Below, piece by piece: positions 1 through 5,447 of a stretch of 9,016 bases of DNA. The stretch is from NCBI GenBank assembly GCA_021808195.1, contig JAKBCE010000093.1:1-9016 (forward strand), read 5' to 3'. Positions within the stretch are counted from its first letter, which is position 1. Every line of letters starts with the position of its first letter. Below the pieces are notes generated by a model. The model saw only the letters and a list, made by a program, of their open reading frames with translations, was not told where the DNA came from and searched no databases. A program made the position numbers and the translations under genes. This DNA comes from Pseudomonadota bacterium (lineage in GTDB: Bacteria; Pseudomonadota; Gammaproteobacteria; Steroidobacterales; Steroidobacteraceae).

Positions 1-81
1 TCAAAATCGTGTGACTCTGCGGTCGGCCCCGGGCCGACTCATACCCGGCTTGAGCCGTCTCTCGGAAGCCCTCGCCTTTAG
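1..81 (+). pseudogene. tnpB: Possible C-terminal tail of TnpB (left part outside window)
   Basis: The frame beginning at base 1 is open and ends at TAG (79-81), giving the tail ...LEPSLGSPRL-stop. The stop codon lies at the loop of the 69-88 hairpin. In IS605 elements the tnpB stop commonly sits in this hairpin because the omega RNA overlaps the end of the gene. Only about 26 codons are visible, and TnpB tails are poorly conserved, so identity rests on the hairpin context rather than on protein motifs. Whether the gene upstream is intact or decayed is unknown. The type 'pseudogene' is used only because this is a fragment. Confidence 0.3.
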
Positions 82-97
82 GCGAGGGTACGTTCAC
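1..97 (+). mobile_element. Right end of an IS200/IS605-family element (partial)
   Basis: The segment carries the layout typical of the 3' end of IS605-family elements that encode TnpB. There is a perfect 8-bp stem (69-76 with 81-88) closed by the loop TTTA, inside the motif GAAGCCCTCGCCTTTAGG, and a TTCAC-type end at 93-97 shortly after it. A further GC-rich inverted repeat lies at 22-38. The CTTTAG-centred hairpin ahead of a TCAC/TCAA-like cleavage site is well known for this group. The left part of the element is outside the window, so the presence of an intact tnpA or tnpB cannot be judged. The exact terminus at 97 is inferred from the motif only. Confidence 0.5.
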
Positions 98-129
98 AGT
101 CATTCCCGTGGGAGTGCTGAAGCATCGTC

Positions 130-168
130 CGGCTCGCCCCGGCGTATCGAGTCCGCCGGGGCGAGCCG
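130..168. repeat. Perfect 15-bp inverted repeat (strong hairpin)
   Basis: Bases 130-144 (CGGCTCGCCCCGGCG) are the exact reverse complement of 154-168, with a 9-base loop (145-153). There is no T-run after it, so it is not a classical intrinsic terminator. It could still halt read-through from the mobile element into doxX, or be a REP-like palindrome. It lies between the putative element end (97) and the doxX ribosome binding site (211). Confidence 0.75.
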
Positions 169-220
169 TAGCGCGCCAGCTGCTCCGGCTACGCCTTCGC
201 AAATCACATGGGAGATCGAA

Positions 221-628
221 ATGATCAAGACAACGACTGCGCCTTACGGTATCGCGCTGCTGCGGGTGAGTCTCGGAGTGTTGTTCCTCGCGCATGTCGC
301 GCTGAAGATTTTTGTCTTCACCGTCCCCGGCTTCGTCGGCTATTTCGCCTCGCTCGGTCTACCCGCCGTCGCCGCGTACGGCGTGATCGCGCTGGAGCTC
401 GTCGGCGGGGTTGCATTGGTGCTGGGGATCTATGCTCCCTGGGTCGCGGTGCCGCTCGCGATCGAGATGTTCGGCACCATCGTCATGGTCCACGGACACA
501 ACGGCTGGCTGTTCACGGACAAGGGCGGTGGTTGGGAATATCCGGCGTTCTGGACGATCAGCCTGATTGCGCTCACGCTGCTCGGTGACGGTGCATTCGC
601 ACTACGTCCCACTCAACGCACGGGTTGA
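221..628 (+). CDS. DoxX family small membrane protein
   Basis: A 135-residue integral membrane protein of the DoxX/DoxD type. Four hydrophobic segments are visible at about residues 10-34, 50-71, 74-91 and 108-123. The family-typical pattern is present: an LLRVSLGVLFLAHVALK first helix, then GFVGYF, a LELVGGVALVLG helix, and the conserved loop HGHNGW..GGGWEYP at about 91-108. The ATG at 221 was chosen because GGAG at 211-214 gives a 6-base spacing and the hydrophobic domain begins right after. An upstream ATG at 11 would add 70 low-complexity residues translated from the mobile-element end and hairpin. DoxX proteins are widespread and mostly uncharacterised; some are linked to thiosulfate:quinone oxidation (DoxD/DoxA of Acidianus) or redox stress. 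A role in sulfur metabolism here is not shown. It faces the sensor kinase gene convergently. Confidence 0.88.
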   Translation: MIKTTTAPYGIALLRVSLGVLFLAHVALKIFVFTVPGFVGYFASLGLPAVAAYGVIALELVGGVALVLGIYAPWVAVPLAIEMFGTIVMVHGHNGWLFTDKGGGWEYPAFWTISLIALTLLGDGAFALRPTQRTG

Positions 629-646
629 ACGACGGATGCACCGGCA

Positions 647-683
647 GCACCGGCACGGCGCGAGATTTCGCGCGTGCCGGTGC
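647..683. terminator. Hairpin between convergent genes, candidate bidirectional terminator
   Basis: Arms 647-657 (GCACCGGCACG) and 673-683 (CGTGCCGGTGC) are perfect reverse complements. After a one-base bulge at 658 the stem continues with 659-663 pairing 668-672, and the loop is GATT (664-667). It sits in the 66-base gap between the doxX stop and the kinase stop, where both transcripts should end. No U-tract follows on either strand, so it would be an atypical intrinsic terminator or a 3'-end stabilising structure. Confidence 0.6.
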
Positions 684-694
684 CATCCATGCGC

Positions 695-2281
695 CTAAGT
701 CGTCGACTCTTCGCCGGTAAGAAATTCGCGCATCAGCCGCAATAGGGCCTCGGCGCGAATCGGCTTGCTGAGGATCCTCAACTGCGGATCAGGCGCGAGA
801 CCGCGGATGGCGCTCGAGGTGTCGCCCGTAACCAGAATTGCCTTGAGCTGCGGACCGAGTCGCTCGCGCAGCGCGCTGATCACCTGGATGCCCGTCTGAT
901 TCGGGCCCAGGTGGTAATCAGTCATCAGCAGATCGAGCCGTGCGCCGCCATCGACGGCCGCGAGTGCTTCCTCGGCCGAGGCGACCGGGATCACCTGGTA
1001 ACCCTCGACCCTGAGCAGCATACGCGTTGCATCGCGCACGCTAGGATCGTCTTCGACGAGCATGACGCTCGGCTGGCCGCCGGTCGCGCGCGGATCGGCT
1101 CCGTTGGCGATCTCCTCTCCCTGCGCCGTGGCGACGCTGGCCTGCGGACCGGCTGCTGGCAGCAGTAACGAGAATGTCGAGCCCGAGCCGACGCGCGAGC
1201 TCACGTTGAGTCTGAGTCCGAGCAACTGAATGATTCGTTTGACGATGGACAGCCCGAGCCCGTAGCCGTCGCGCGATGTGTTGGTGCTCACTCCGACCTG
1301 GTAGAACTCGTCGTAGATCAATGCGAGCTGATCGGAGGGGATCCCGATGCCCGTGTCGCTGACGTCAAGCCGGACCGCCGCCTCGTCTAATGGTACACAA
1401 CGCAGCGCAACAGAGCCCGCGCGCGTGTATTTGACGGCATTCGAAACCAGATTGCGGACCACTTGCTCGACCAGTGAGGGGTCGCTGCGCACCCAGACGT
1501 TGGCTGGAATCGCTTCCAGCACCAGGCCCTTACCCGCCGCAACGCTGGAGAACTCGCGACGGATTTCATCGCAGATTCGCGCCAGCGAGAAATCGGTGAT
1601 CTCCGGTTTGATCGCACCCGATTCGAGCTTGCTGATGTCGAGCAGCGCATTGAGGAGTCGCGACATCGCGCCGATGGCTTTCTCTTGCTGCGTCAGTGCT
1701 TCGGTGAGCAGAGGGTCACGGACAGTCCGGCGCAGCGTGCCGTTGAGCAGTGCCAGCGCCTGCAGCGGTTGGCGCAGGTCATGGCTCGCAGTCGCCAAAA
1801 ACCGGCTCTTGCCCTGATTTGCTCGATCCGCGCTCTCGCGCGCCAGATCGGCAAGTTCACGCGCCTCTTCAGCCACCGCCCGCGCCGCAATCAGTTCTTT
1901 CTGAATGCGCTGCCGATCGCTGACGTCACGGATTGCTGCGACGACCAGGGTTTCGCCGCCGTCGACGACTGGACTGAGACTGATCTCCACGGGAAATTCG
2001 GATGCATCACGCCGCAACCCGTAAAGCTCGAGATTCTGGCCCATGGGGCGGGCCCGCATGTGCGCGCGGTAACTGGCGCGGTGTTCCAGGTGACGTGTTC
2101 TGAAGCGCTCGGGGAGGAGCGTTTCGATGGGCCGCCCCACGATCTCCTCTCGCGTATAACCGAAAAGTGCAAACACCTGGCGGTTGACGAACCGCACCAG
2201 CCCAGCGGCATCGACGATGAGCATGGCATCGGGTGCCGCCTCGAGGGCGCTGCGCGCGAGTTCTGGGGGCGTCAAGCGCAT
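695..2281 (-). CDS. PAS-domain hybrid sensor histidine kinase / response regulator
   Basis: A 528-residue protein with no clear membrane segment, so probably a cytoplasmic sensor. Domains in order: PAS (about 8-121; AAPDAMLIVDAAG, FGYTREEIVGR, a PAC-like AAIRDVSDR end); a helical linker (about 124-155); HisKA (about 155-221) with phosphoacceptor H167 in SHDLRQP; HATPase (about 265-375) with N-box N277/N281, G1 DTGIGIP (309-315) and G2 GYGLGLS (339-345); and a C-terminal receiver (about 405-523) with E410-D411-D412, phosphoacceptor D455, T485 and K506. All catalytic residues are present. The H-box type SHDLRQPLQAL resembles NahK/RpfC-like hybrid kinases. The ATG at 2281 is supported by AAGGAAG (2290-2296 on the other strand) 8 bases upstream. 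It is transcribed away from the hydrogenase operon. No output regulator gene is adjacent, and the PAS ligand cannot be read from sequence. It is not a clear HoxJ/HupT H2-sensor kinase, and a link to hydrogenase control is only positional. Confidence 0.93.
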   Translation of the reverse strand: MRLTPPELARSALEAAPDAMLIVDAAGLVRFVNRQVFALFGYTREEIVGRPIETLLPERFRTRHLEHRASYRAHMRARPMGQNLELYGLRRDASEFPVEISLSPVVDGGETLVVAAIRDVSDRQRIQKELIAARAVAEEARELADLARESADRANQGKSRFLATASHDLRQPLQALALLNGTLRRTVRDPLLTEALTQQEKAIGAMSRLLNALLDISKLESGAIKPEITDFSLARICDEIRREFSSVAAGKGLVLEAIPANVWVRSDPSLVEQVVRNLVSNAVKYTRAGSVALRCVPLDEAAVRLDVSDTGIGIPSDQLALIYDEFYQVGVSTNTSRDGYGLGLSIVKRIIQLLGLRLNVSSRVGSGSTFSLLLPAAGPQASVATAQGEEIANGADPRATGGQPSVMLVEDDPSVRDATRMLLRVEGYQVIPVASAEEALAAVDGGARLDLLMTDYHLGPNQTGIQVISALRERLGPQLKAILVTGDTSSAIRGLAPDPQLRILSKPIRAEALLRLMREFLTGEESTT

Positions 2282-2380
2282 GACGAGCGCTTCCTTTGTA
2301 TATTCCCTGACTTGACCTGATCAGCCCGCTGACGATGCTGCAGCTGCCGGCGTTTCCGACGAGCGCCACGCCACACTGCC

Positions 2381-2410
2381 GCGCCGATTTCGTTCGATTT
2401 CCGTCGGCGC
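2381..2410. repeat. 7-bp stem with 16-base loop in the divergent leader
   Basis: GCGCCGA (2381-2387) is the exact reverse complement of TCGGCGC (2404-2410). The loop contains TTCG repeats (TTTCGTTCGATTTCCG). It lies 21 bases before the terminator-like hairpin on the + strand. It may be part of a folded leader or small RNA, or a protein-binding dyad. Confidence 0.4.
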
Positions 2411-2431
2411 TTTCGCGGGTTCACCGTCGAG

Positions 2432-2460
2432 ATGCTCCGGCGCTGAGCATACTTTTTTTT
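2432..2460 (+). terminator. Intrinsic-terminator-like hairpin plus T8 ahead of the hydrogenase operon
   Basis: ATGCTC (2432-2437) pairs with GAGCAT (2445-2450) around the loop CGGCGCT. After AC come eight T's (2453-2460), a striking run in such GC-rich DNA. The orientation fits transcription toward the hydrogenase genes. No + strand protein gene lies upstream within the gap, since the kinase runs the other way. It therefore would end either a small RNA begun in 2282-2430, antisense transcription out of the kinase gene, or an attenuated operon leader. The stem is only 6 bp, so strength is uncertain. Confidence 0.5.
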
Positions 2461-2728
2461 GCTCCGGGTGCGCAAATGCGATTTGGACCCACTCTTGGGT
2501 GAACCGGCCACCGTGGGCACAAAATGGAACTGCGGCAGGGCGAAGGGCGACTGGCCCGTACGGCCCCGACTGTGCCGGGGCGGGCCGCGCTTCCGTTGAG
2601 AAACCTGCGATTCGGCAGCTTTGGCGCCGGGCGCCGTCACGGGCATGTTCTCCGCACCCGCGTGGTCCGTACATCTACGAAGACGAACCATCGCACGTCG
2701 GTGGCAGCATCCCAAGCGTACACGGATC

Positions 2729-2734
2729 GAGGGA
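2729..2734 (+). promoter_or_regulatory. Ribosome binding site deciding the GTG start of hupD
   Basis: GAGGGA at 2729-2734 stands 6 bases before GTG at 2741. It supports that GTG as the start rather than an internal codon, and the protein then begins directly with the family's first beta strand (MESSIVLGIGN). Confidence 0.75.
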
Positions 2735-2740
2735 TGTTGA

Positions 2741-3214
2741 GTGGAAAGCTCGATCGTTCTTGGAATCGGCAACGTTCTGCTCAGTGATGACGGCGCCGGC
2801 GTTCATGCGGCCCAATCTCTCGCGCAGCGCCTGCCGGAGTCGTCCGGAGTGCGCGTCATCGATGCCGGAACGCTCAGTTTCACGCTCCTCGGATATCTGG
2901 AGGACGCGGAGCGTCTGATCATCTTCGATGCCGGCGACTTCGGCGCTGAGCCGGGCGCGGTCCGCTGCCTCGAATGCGACGCGCTCGATGCCTTCATCGC
3001 CGACGGGACACGCAGGCGTTCCGTCCACGAGGTCGGACTTGCAGACCTGCTCGGCATGGCGCGCTTGCAGCAAACGTTGCCGCCCCAGCGCGCACTCTTC
3101 TGTATCCAGGCCGGTGATCTGGGATGGGGCCTGGAGCCGAGCGCGCCGGTCCGTATCGGGATCCAGCAGGCTGCCGAAGCCGCGCTGGGTCTGCTTGAGC
3201 GCTGGCAGTCATGA
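2741..3214 (+). CDS. hupD: [NiFe] hydrogenase maturation protease (HupD/HyaD/HybD family)
   Basis: A 157-residue endopeptidase that removes the C-terminal peptide of the hydrogenase large subunit after Ni-Fe(CN)2CO insertion. The N-terminal signature GIGNVLLSDDGAGV (8-21) is intact. By comparison with HybD, the nickel-sensing ligands would be D17 (Glu in HybD, Asp in HycI-type proteins), D63 in IIFDAGDFG and H96 in SVHEVGLADLL. Length matches the family. Translation starts at GTG, preceded by GAGGGA. The ATG of the next gene overlaps its TGA stop (ATGA, 3211-3214), suggesting translational coupling. The likely substrate is HydL, encoded five genes to the left edge of the right-hand group (6773-8515), whose tail follows DPCIACAVH. 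Placement of the protease first in the operon, ahead of the structural genes, is less usual than after the large subunit. Confidence 0.95.
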   Translation: MESSIVLGIGNVLLSDDGAGVHAAQSLAQRLPESSGVRVIDAGTLSFTLLGYLEDAERLIIFDAGDFGAEPGAVRCLECDALDAFIADGTRRRSVHEVGLADLLGMARLQQTLPPQRALFCIQAGDLGWGLEPSAPVRIGIQQAAEAALGLLERWQS

Positions 3215-3672
3215 GCACTCTTGGCGGCATCCCGATTCACGTCGAGCCGACCGGCGGCCCACAGGCCGCAGGCGCTCTCGGTGCCGGGCTCGGCGCGATT
3301 CTGTCGGAACTTGCCACCCTGCTCGAGGCGTTGCGCCGCAGGGGCGTGGAGGGCGCGATCGATCTGCGCAGCCTGCCGCTGGGTCCGGACGATCTGGATC
3401 GCCTGCAAGGCATCCTCGGTACGGGGGAAGTGGATATCCGGATCGAGGCCAACGGCGAGAGTCGCATTCGCGAGACGGCAGTCGGCGGCCTGTGGTGGAC
3501 GGAGCATCGCGATGCCGCCGGGGCGCTGCTCGCGGTTCTGATCGAAGTCGCACGCGTTCCGAACATCCTGTCGCCGGCCGACGAAGACCTTGCGCTCGGA
3601 GCAGCACGACTTCGAGCCGACGCCGCAGCGCAATGCGCCGAATTTGGGGAGAGTCCGCATGGCACGACCTGA
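3211..3672 (+). CDS. hupH: HupH/HyaF-like hydrogenase expression protein, single-domain form
   Basis: A 153-residue protein resembling the C-terminal conserved region of HupH/HyaF hydrogenase accessory proteins. The visible signature is LRSLPLGPDDLDRLQGILG (52-70), GTGEVDIRIEANG (70-82), RIRETAVGGLWWTEH (85-99), then a hydrophobic strand and IEVARVPNIL (111-120), which ends the domain. HyaF and HupH are usually about 280 residues with two related halves, so this copy has only one. In E. coli and Rhizobium, relatives assist maturation or cluster assembly of the small subunit; the precise role is not settled. The start ATG overlaps the hupD stop by 4 bases, and its last 14 bases overlap the start of hydS, fitting coordinated synthesis with the small subunit. 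The C-terminal 30 residues are Ala-rich and not recognisable. Confidence 0.8.
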   Translation: MSTLGGIPIHVEPTGGPQAAGALGAGLGAILSELATLLEALRRRGVEGAIDLRSLPLGPDDLDRLQGILGTGEVDIRIEANGESRIRETAVGGLWWTEHRDAAGALLAVLIEVARVPNILSPADEDLALGAARLRADAAAQCAEFGESPHGTT

Positions 3673-4783
3673 GACCGAGCCGACCATTGGGGAACTGCTT
3701 GATCGCAACGGCATCAGCCGTCGCAGTTTCGTCAAATACTGTACCGCGATGGCATCGCTCCTGGCGCTGCCGCCGATCGCCGCCCGAGCGATGGCAGCAA
3801 CATTGCGGGCCGCGCGACGGCCCTCAGTCATTTATCTGTCGTTCCAGGAGTGTACCGGCTGCCTCGAGTCGTTCACCCGATCGTTCGCGCCGACGATCGA
3901 GAACATGATCTTCAACGTGATATCACTGGATTACGACGATACGCTGATGGCTGCGGCCGGAGCGCAGGCCGAAAAGGCGCGGGCGCAGGCCATGGAGGCG
4001 AACTACGGGAAGTACCTTCTCGTGGTCGATGGCGCCATTCCGACCGCAGACGGCGGTGTGTACCACTGCGCCGCTGGCCGCACCGGCCTCGACATCCTCA
4101 CCGACTGTGCCAAGGGTGCTGCGGCGATCGTCGCGGTCGGTACCTGCGCATCATTCGGAGGTCTGCCGCACGCCGATCCAAATCCGACTGGTGCCCGGGC
4201 GATCTCGGAACTGGTGCCGGGCAAACCGGTGATCAATGTGTCGGGTTGTCCTCCCATTCCGGAGGTGATCGCCGGGACGTTTCTGCAGTACGTGACGACA
4301 GGGCGGGTGCCGGATCTCGATGAGCACCTGCGGCCGACCGTCTTTTACGGCAACAGCATCCATGATCGGTGCTATCGGCGTCCGTTCTATGACCGCGGGG
4401 AATTCGCCAAGACCTTCGATGATGAGGGAGCGCGCAACGGCTGGTGTCTGTACGAGCTCGGCTGTAAAGGACCCACCACGTACAACGCCTGCGCGACGGT
4501 GAAATGGAATAACGCGGTGAGCTTCCCCATCCAGTCGGGACATCCGTGCCTCGGGTGCGCTGAGCCGGACTTCTGGGACCGCGGCAGCTTTTACAGCCCG
4601 ATCCCCACCGCGCGTTGGGGTAAGGCCGGTGAGGTCAGTGCCGCGGAAGCGGGCACACTCGCCGCAGGTGCGGCGCTCACCGGTGTCGCCATCGGCGCCG
4701 GCAGCGTCGTGTTGGCCCGCAGGAGAATCAGTCGCCACCAGCGCGCGCCGCATTCAGAGTCCGAGACACACAACGAGGAGTAA
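3659..4783 (+). CDS. hydS: [NiFe] hydrogenase small subunit, group 1e/Isp type, Tat-exported
   Basis: A 374-residue electron-transfer subunit of a membrane-bound periplasmic hydrogenase. The N-terminus has a Tat signal R21-R22-S-F-V-K followed by a hydrophobic stretch, with probable cleavage near ARAMA-A (46/47). Proximal [4Fe-4S] ligands: C65, C68, C163, C197. Distal cluster: H235, C238, C263, C269. Medial [3Fe-4S]: C278, C297, C300. A hydrophobic helix (about 331-353) followed by RRR forms the C-terminal anchor. G67 and G168 occupy the positions that are extra cysteines in O2-tolerant group 1d enzymes (ECTCC and ASWGC motifs), so a standard proximal cluster is expected. The ATG at 3659 is preceded by GGGGAGA (3647-3653) and starts inside the previous gene; an upstream in-frame ATG at 3590 would bury the Tat motif further inside. 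It is followed by isp1 and isp2 instead of directly by the large subunit, the hallmark of hyd/hynS-isp1-isp2-hynL operons. Confidence 0.96.
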   Translation: MARPETEPTIGELLDRNGISRRSFVKYCTAMASLLALPPIAARAMAATLRAARRPSVIYLSFQECTGCLESFTRSFAPTIENMIFNVISLDYDDTLMAAAGAQAEKARAQAMEANYGKYLLVVDGAIPTADGGVYHCAAGRTGLDILTDCAKGAAAIVAVGTCASFGGLPHADPNPTGARAISELVPGKPVINVSGCPPIPEVIAGTFLQYVTTGRVPDLDEHLRPTVFYGNSIHDRCYRRPFYDRGEFAKTFDDEGARNGWCLYELGCKGPTTYNACATVKWNNAVSFPIQSGHPCLGCAEPDFWDRGSFYSPIPTARWGKAGEVSAAEAGTLAAGAALTGVAIGAGSVVLARRRISRHQRAPHSESETHNEE

Positions 4784-4787
4784 CGCC

Positions 4788-5447
4788 ATGGACCTCGTCG
4801 ATTTCGCCCGTGGAACAGCATTGAAAGTCGCTTTCGTCGTGTTCTTCGTCGGGGTGCTCTGGCGTCTCGTGAACGTGATGCTGCTGCGGCACAGGCGAAT
4901 GCTGAGCGAGCCGCGCCGCAGCGTTGGCGCGGCAGTCCTCGGCGGAATCAAGGGGATGGGCTCGCGATCCTGGCCGCACCCGGAATTCATCAAGCGGACG
5001 GTGACCGGCGAGGCGCTCGGGTACTCCTATCACATCGGTTTGTTCATCGTCATTTTGTTCTTCGCGCCGCACATCATCTTCTTCGGAAGCTTTGCCGGAG
5101 TGCGATGGCCGGCGCTGCCGAGCAGCGTTATCACGATCTTTGCCGTCATCACACTCACTCTGTTCGTCGCCGTGCTGTCGCGCCGACTCGGACATCCGGT
5201 GCTGCGTCGCCTGTCGAATTTCGACGACTACTTCAGCTGGTTCATCGTCGCTCTCGTGCTGGTGACCGGCCTGATGGCCACGGCGCACGTCGGCGGTCCG
5301 TACCAGAGAATACTTGGGCTGCACATTTTGAGCTTCGATCTGCTGCTCATCTGGTATCCGTTCGGAAAACTCATGCATTCGTTCTACATCTTCCCCACCC
5401 GGGCAGTCGACGGTTACCTCATGACTCGAAAGGGGGCGCCATCGTGA
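4788..5447 (+). CDS. isp1: Isp1: cytochrome b / NarI-DsrM-like membrane subunit
   Basis: A 219-residue integral membrane protein with about five helices (roughly 12-34, 79-102, 112-131, 148-166, 176-197). Candidate heme b ligands in or beside helices are H82 (SYHIG), H95, H167, H179 and H197; which ones bind heme cannot be decided from one sequence. The pattern RTVTGEALGYSYHIGLF and the NFDDYFSW segment fit the NarI/DsrM/HdrE-like family, and the location between the hydrogenase small and large subunit genes identifies it as Isp1. It should carry electrons between periplasmic HydS and cytoplasmic Isp2, or to quinone. The ATG at 4788 has GAGGAG (4775-4780) 7 bases upstream and lies 4 bases after the hydS stop. 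Its stop overlaps the isp2 GTG (GTGA, 5444-5447). A HupC-type cytochrome b gene is not present in this window. Confidence 0.92.
   Translation: MDLVDFARGTALKVAFVVFFVGVLWRLVNVMLLRHRRMLSEPRRSVGAAVLGGIKGMGSRSWPHPEFIKRTVTGEALGYSYHIGLFIVILFFAPHIIFFGSFAGVRWPALPSSVITIFAVITLTLFVAVLSRRLGHPVLRRLSNFDDYFSWFIVALVLVTGLMATAHVGGPYQRILGLHILSFDLLLIWYPFGKLMHSFYIFPTRAVDGYLMTRKGAPS

Larger units (their letters stand above)
1..117 (+). ncRNA. Candidate 3' part of an omega (TnpB guide) RNA with guide
   Basis: If the 1-97 segment is an IS605 right end, the transcript that overlaps the tnpB 3' end would have its scaffold here. Its last hairpin would be 69-88, and its guide would be read from the flanking DNA starting at 98 (roughly 98-117, AGTCATTCCCGTGGGAGTGC). 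The inverted repeats at 22-38 and 69-88 fit a structured scaffold. This follows from known TnpB biology (omega RNA encoded at the element's right end, guide taken from adjacent host DNA). No transcription evidence is visible in sequence. Confidence 0.35.
2282..2740. other. Divergent intergenic region without a convincing gene
   Basis: This 459-base gap lies between the start of the leftward kinase and the start of the rightward hydrogenase operon, so both promoters should be in it. Short overlapping frames exist on both strands but none has a good ribosome site together with recognisable protein character. Structures seen: a 7-bp stem at 2381-2410, a hairpin plus T8 at 2432-2460, a small ACCCA/TGGGT hairpin at 2487-2500, a GC-rich imperfect hairpin around 2553-2586 and a GGCGCC repeat at 2623-2635. 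I found no sigma-54 (-24/-12) site with correct spacing and no good sigma-70 site for the operon. Confidence 0.7.

Noticed and set aside
11..220. N-terminal extension of the DoxX protein from an upstream ATG at 11
   Set aside because: It would translate the mobile-element end and the long hairpin into 70 low-complexity residues. The ATG at 221 has a good GGAG site and begins just before the first helix.
2297..2302. TATACA on the - strand as -10 box of the kinase gene
   Set aside because: It abuts the kinase ribosome binding site (2290-2296), so the transcript would start within or after that site; no good -35 was seen.
2702..2717. Sigma-54-like -24/-12 promoter (TGGCAG ... AAGC)
   Set aside because: The GG to GC spacing is 11 bases; sigma-54 promoters require 10 with little tolerance, and the -12 element is poor.
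2321..2787. Small open frames on both strands in the divergent gap
   Set aside because: None combines a ribosome site, plausible composition and known motifs; they overlap each other and the hupD start.
3590..3658. Earlier start for hydS at ATG 3590
   Set aside because: It would add 23 residues before a normal Tat leader and overlap hupH by over 80 bases. ATG 3659 has GGGGAGA just upstream.
2803..3831. Long leftward open frame (342 codons) opposite hupD-hupH-hydS
   Set aside because: Arg/Ala/Ser-rich composition without domains, opposite strongly identified genes; a typical shadow frame in GC-rich DNA.
5105..5443. Extended start of isp2 inside isp1
   Set aside because: The extra 113 residues are an out-of-frame reading of the isp1 helices. 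The GTG at 5444 overlaps the isp1 stop and has its own ribosome site.
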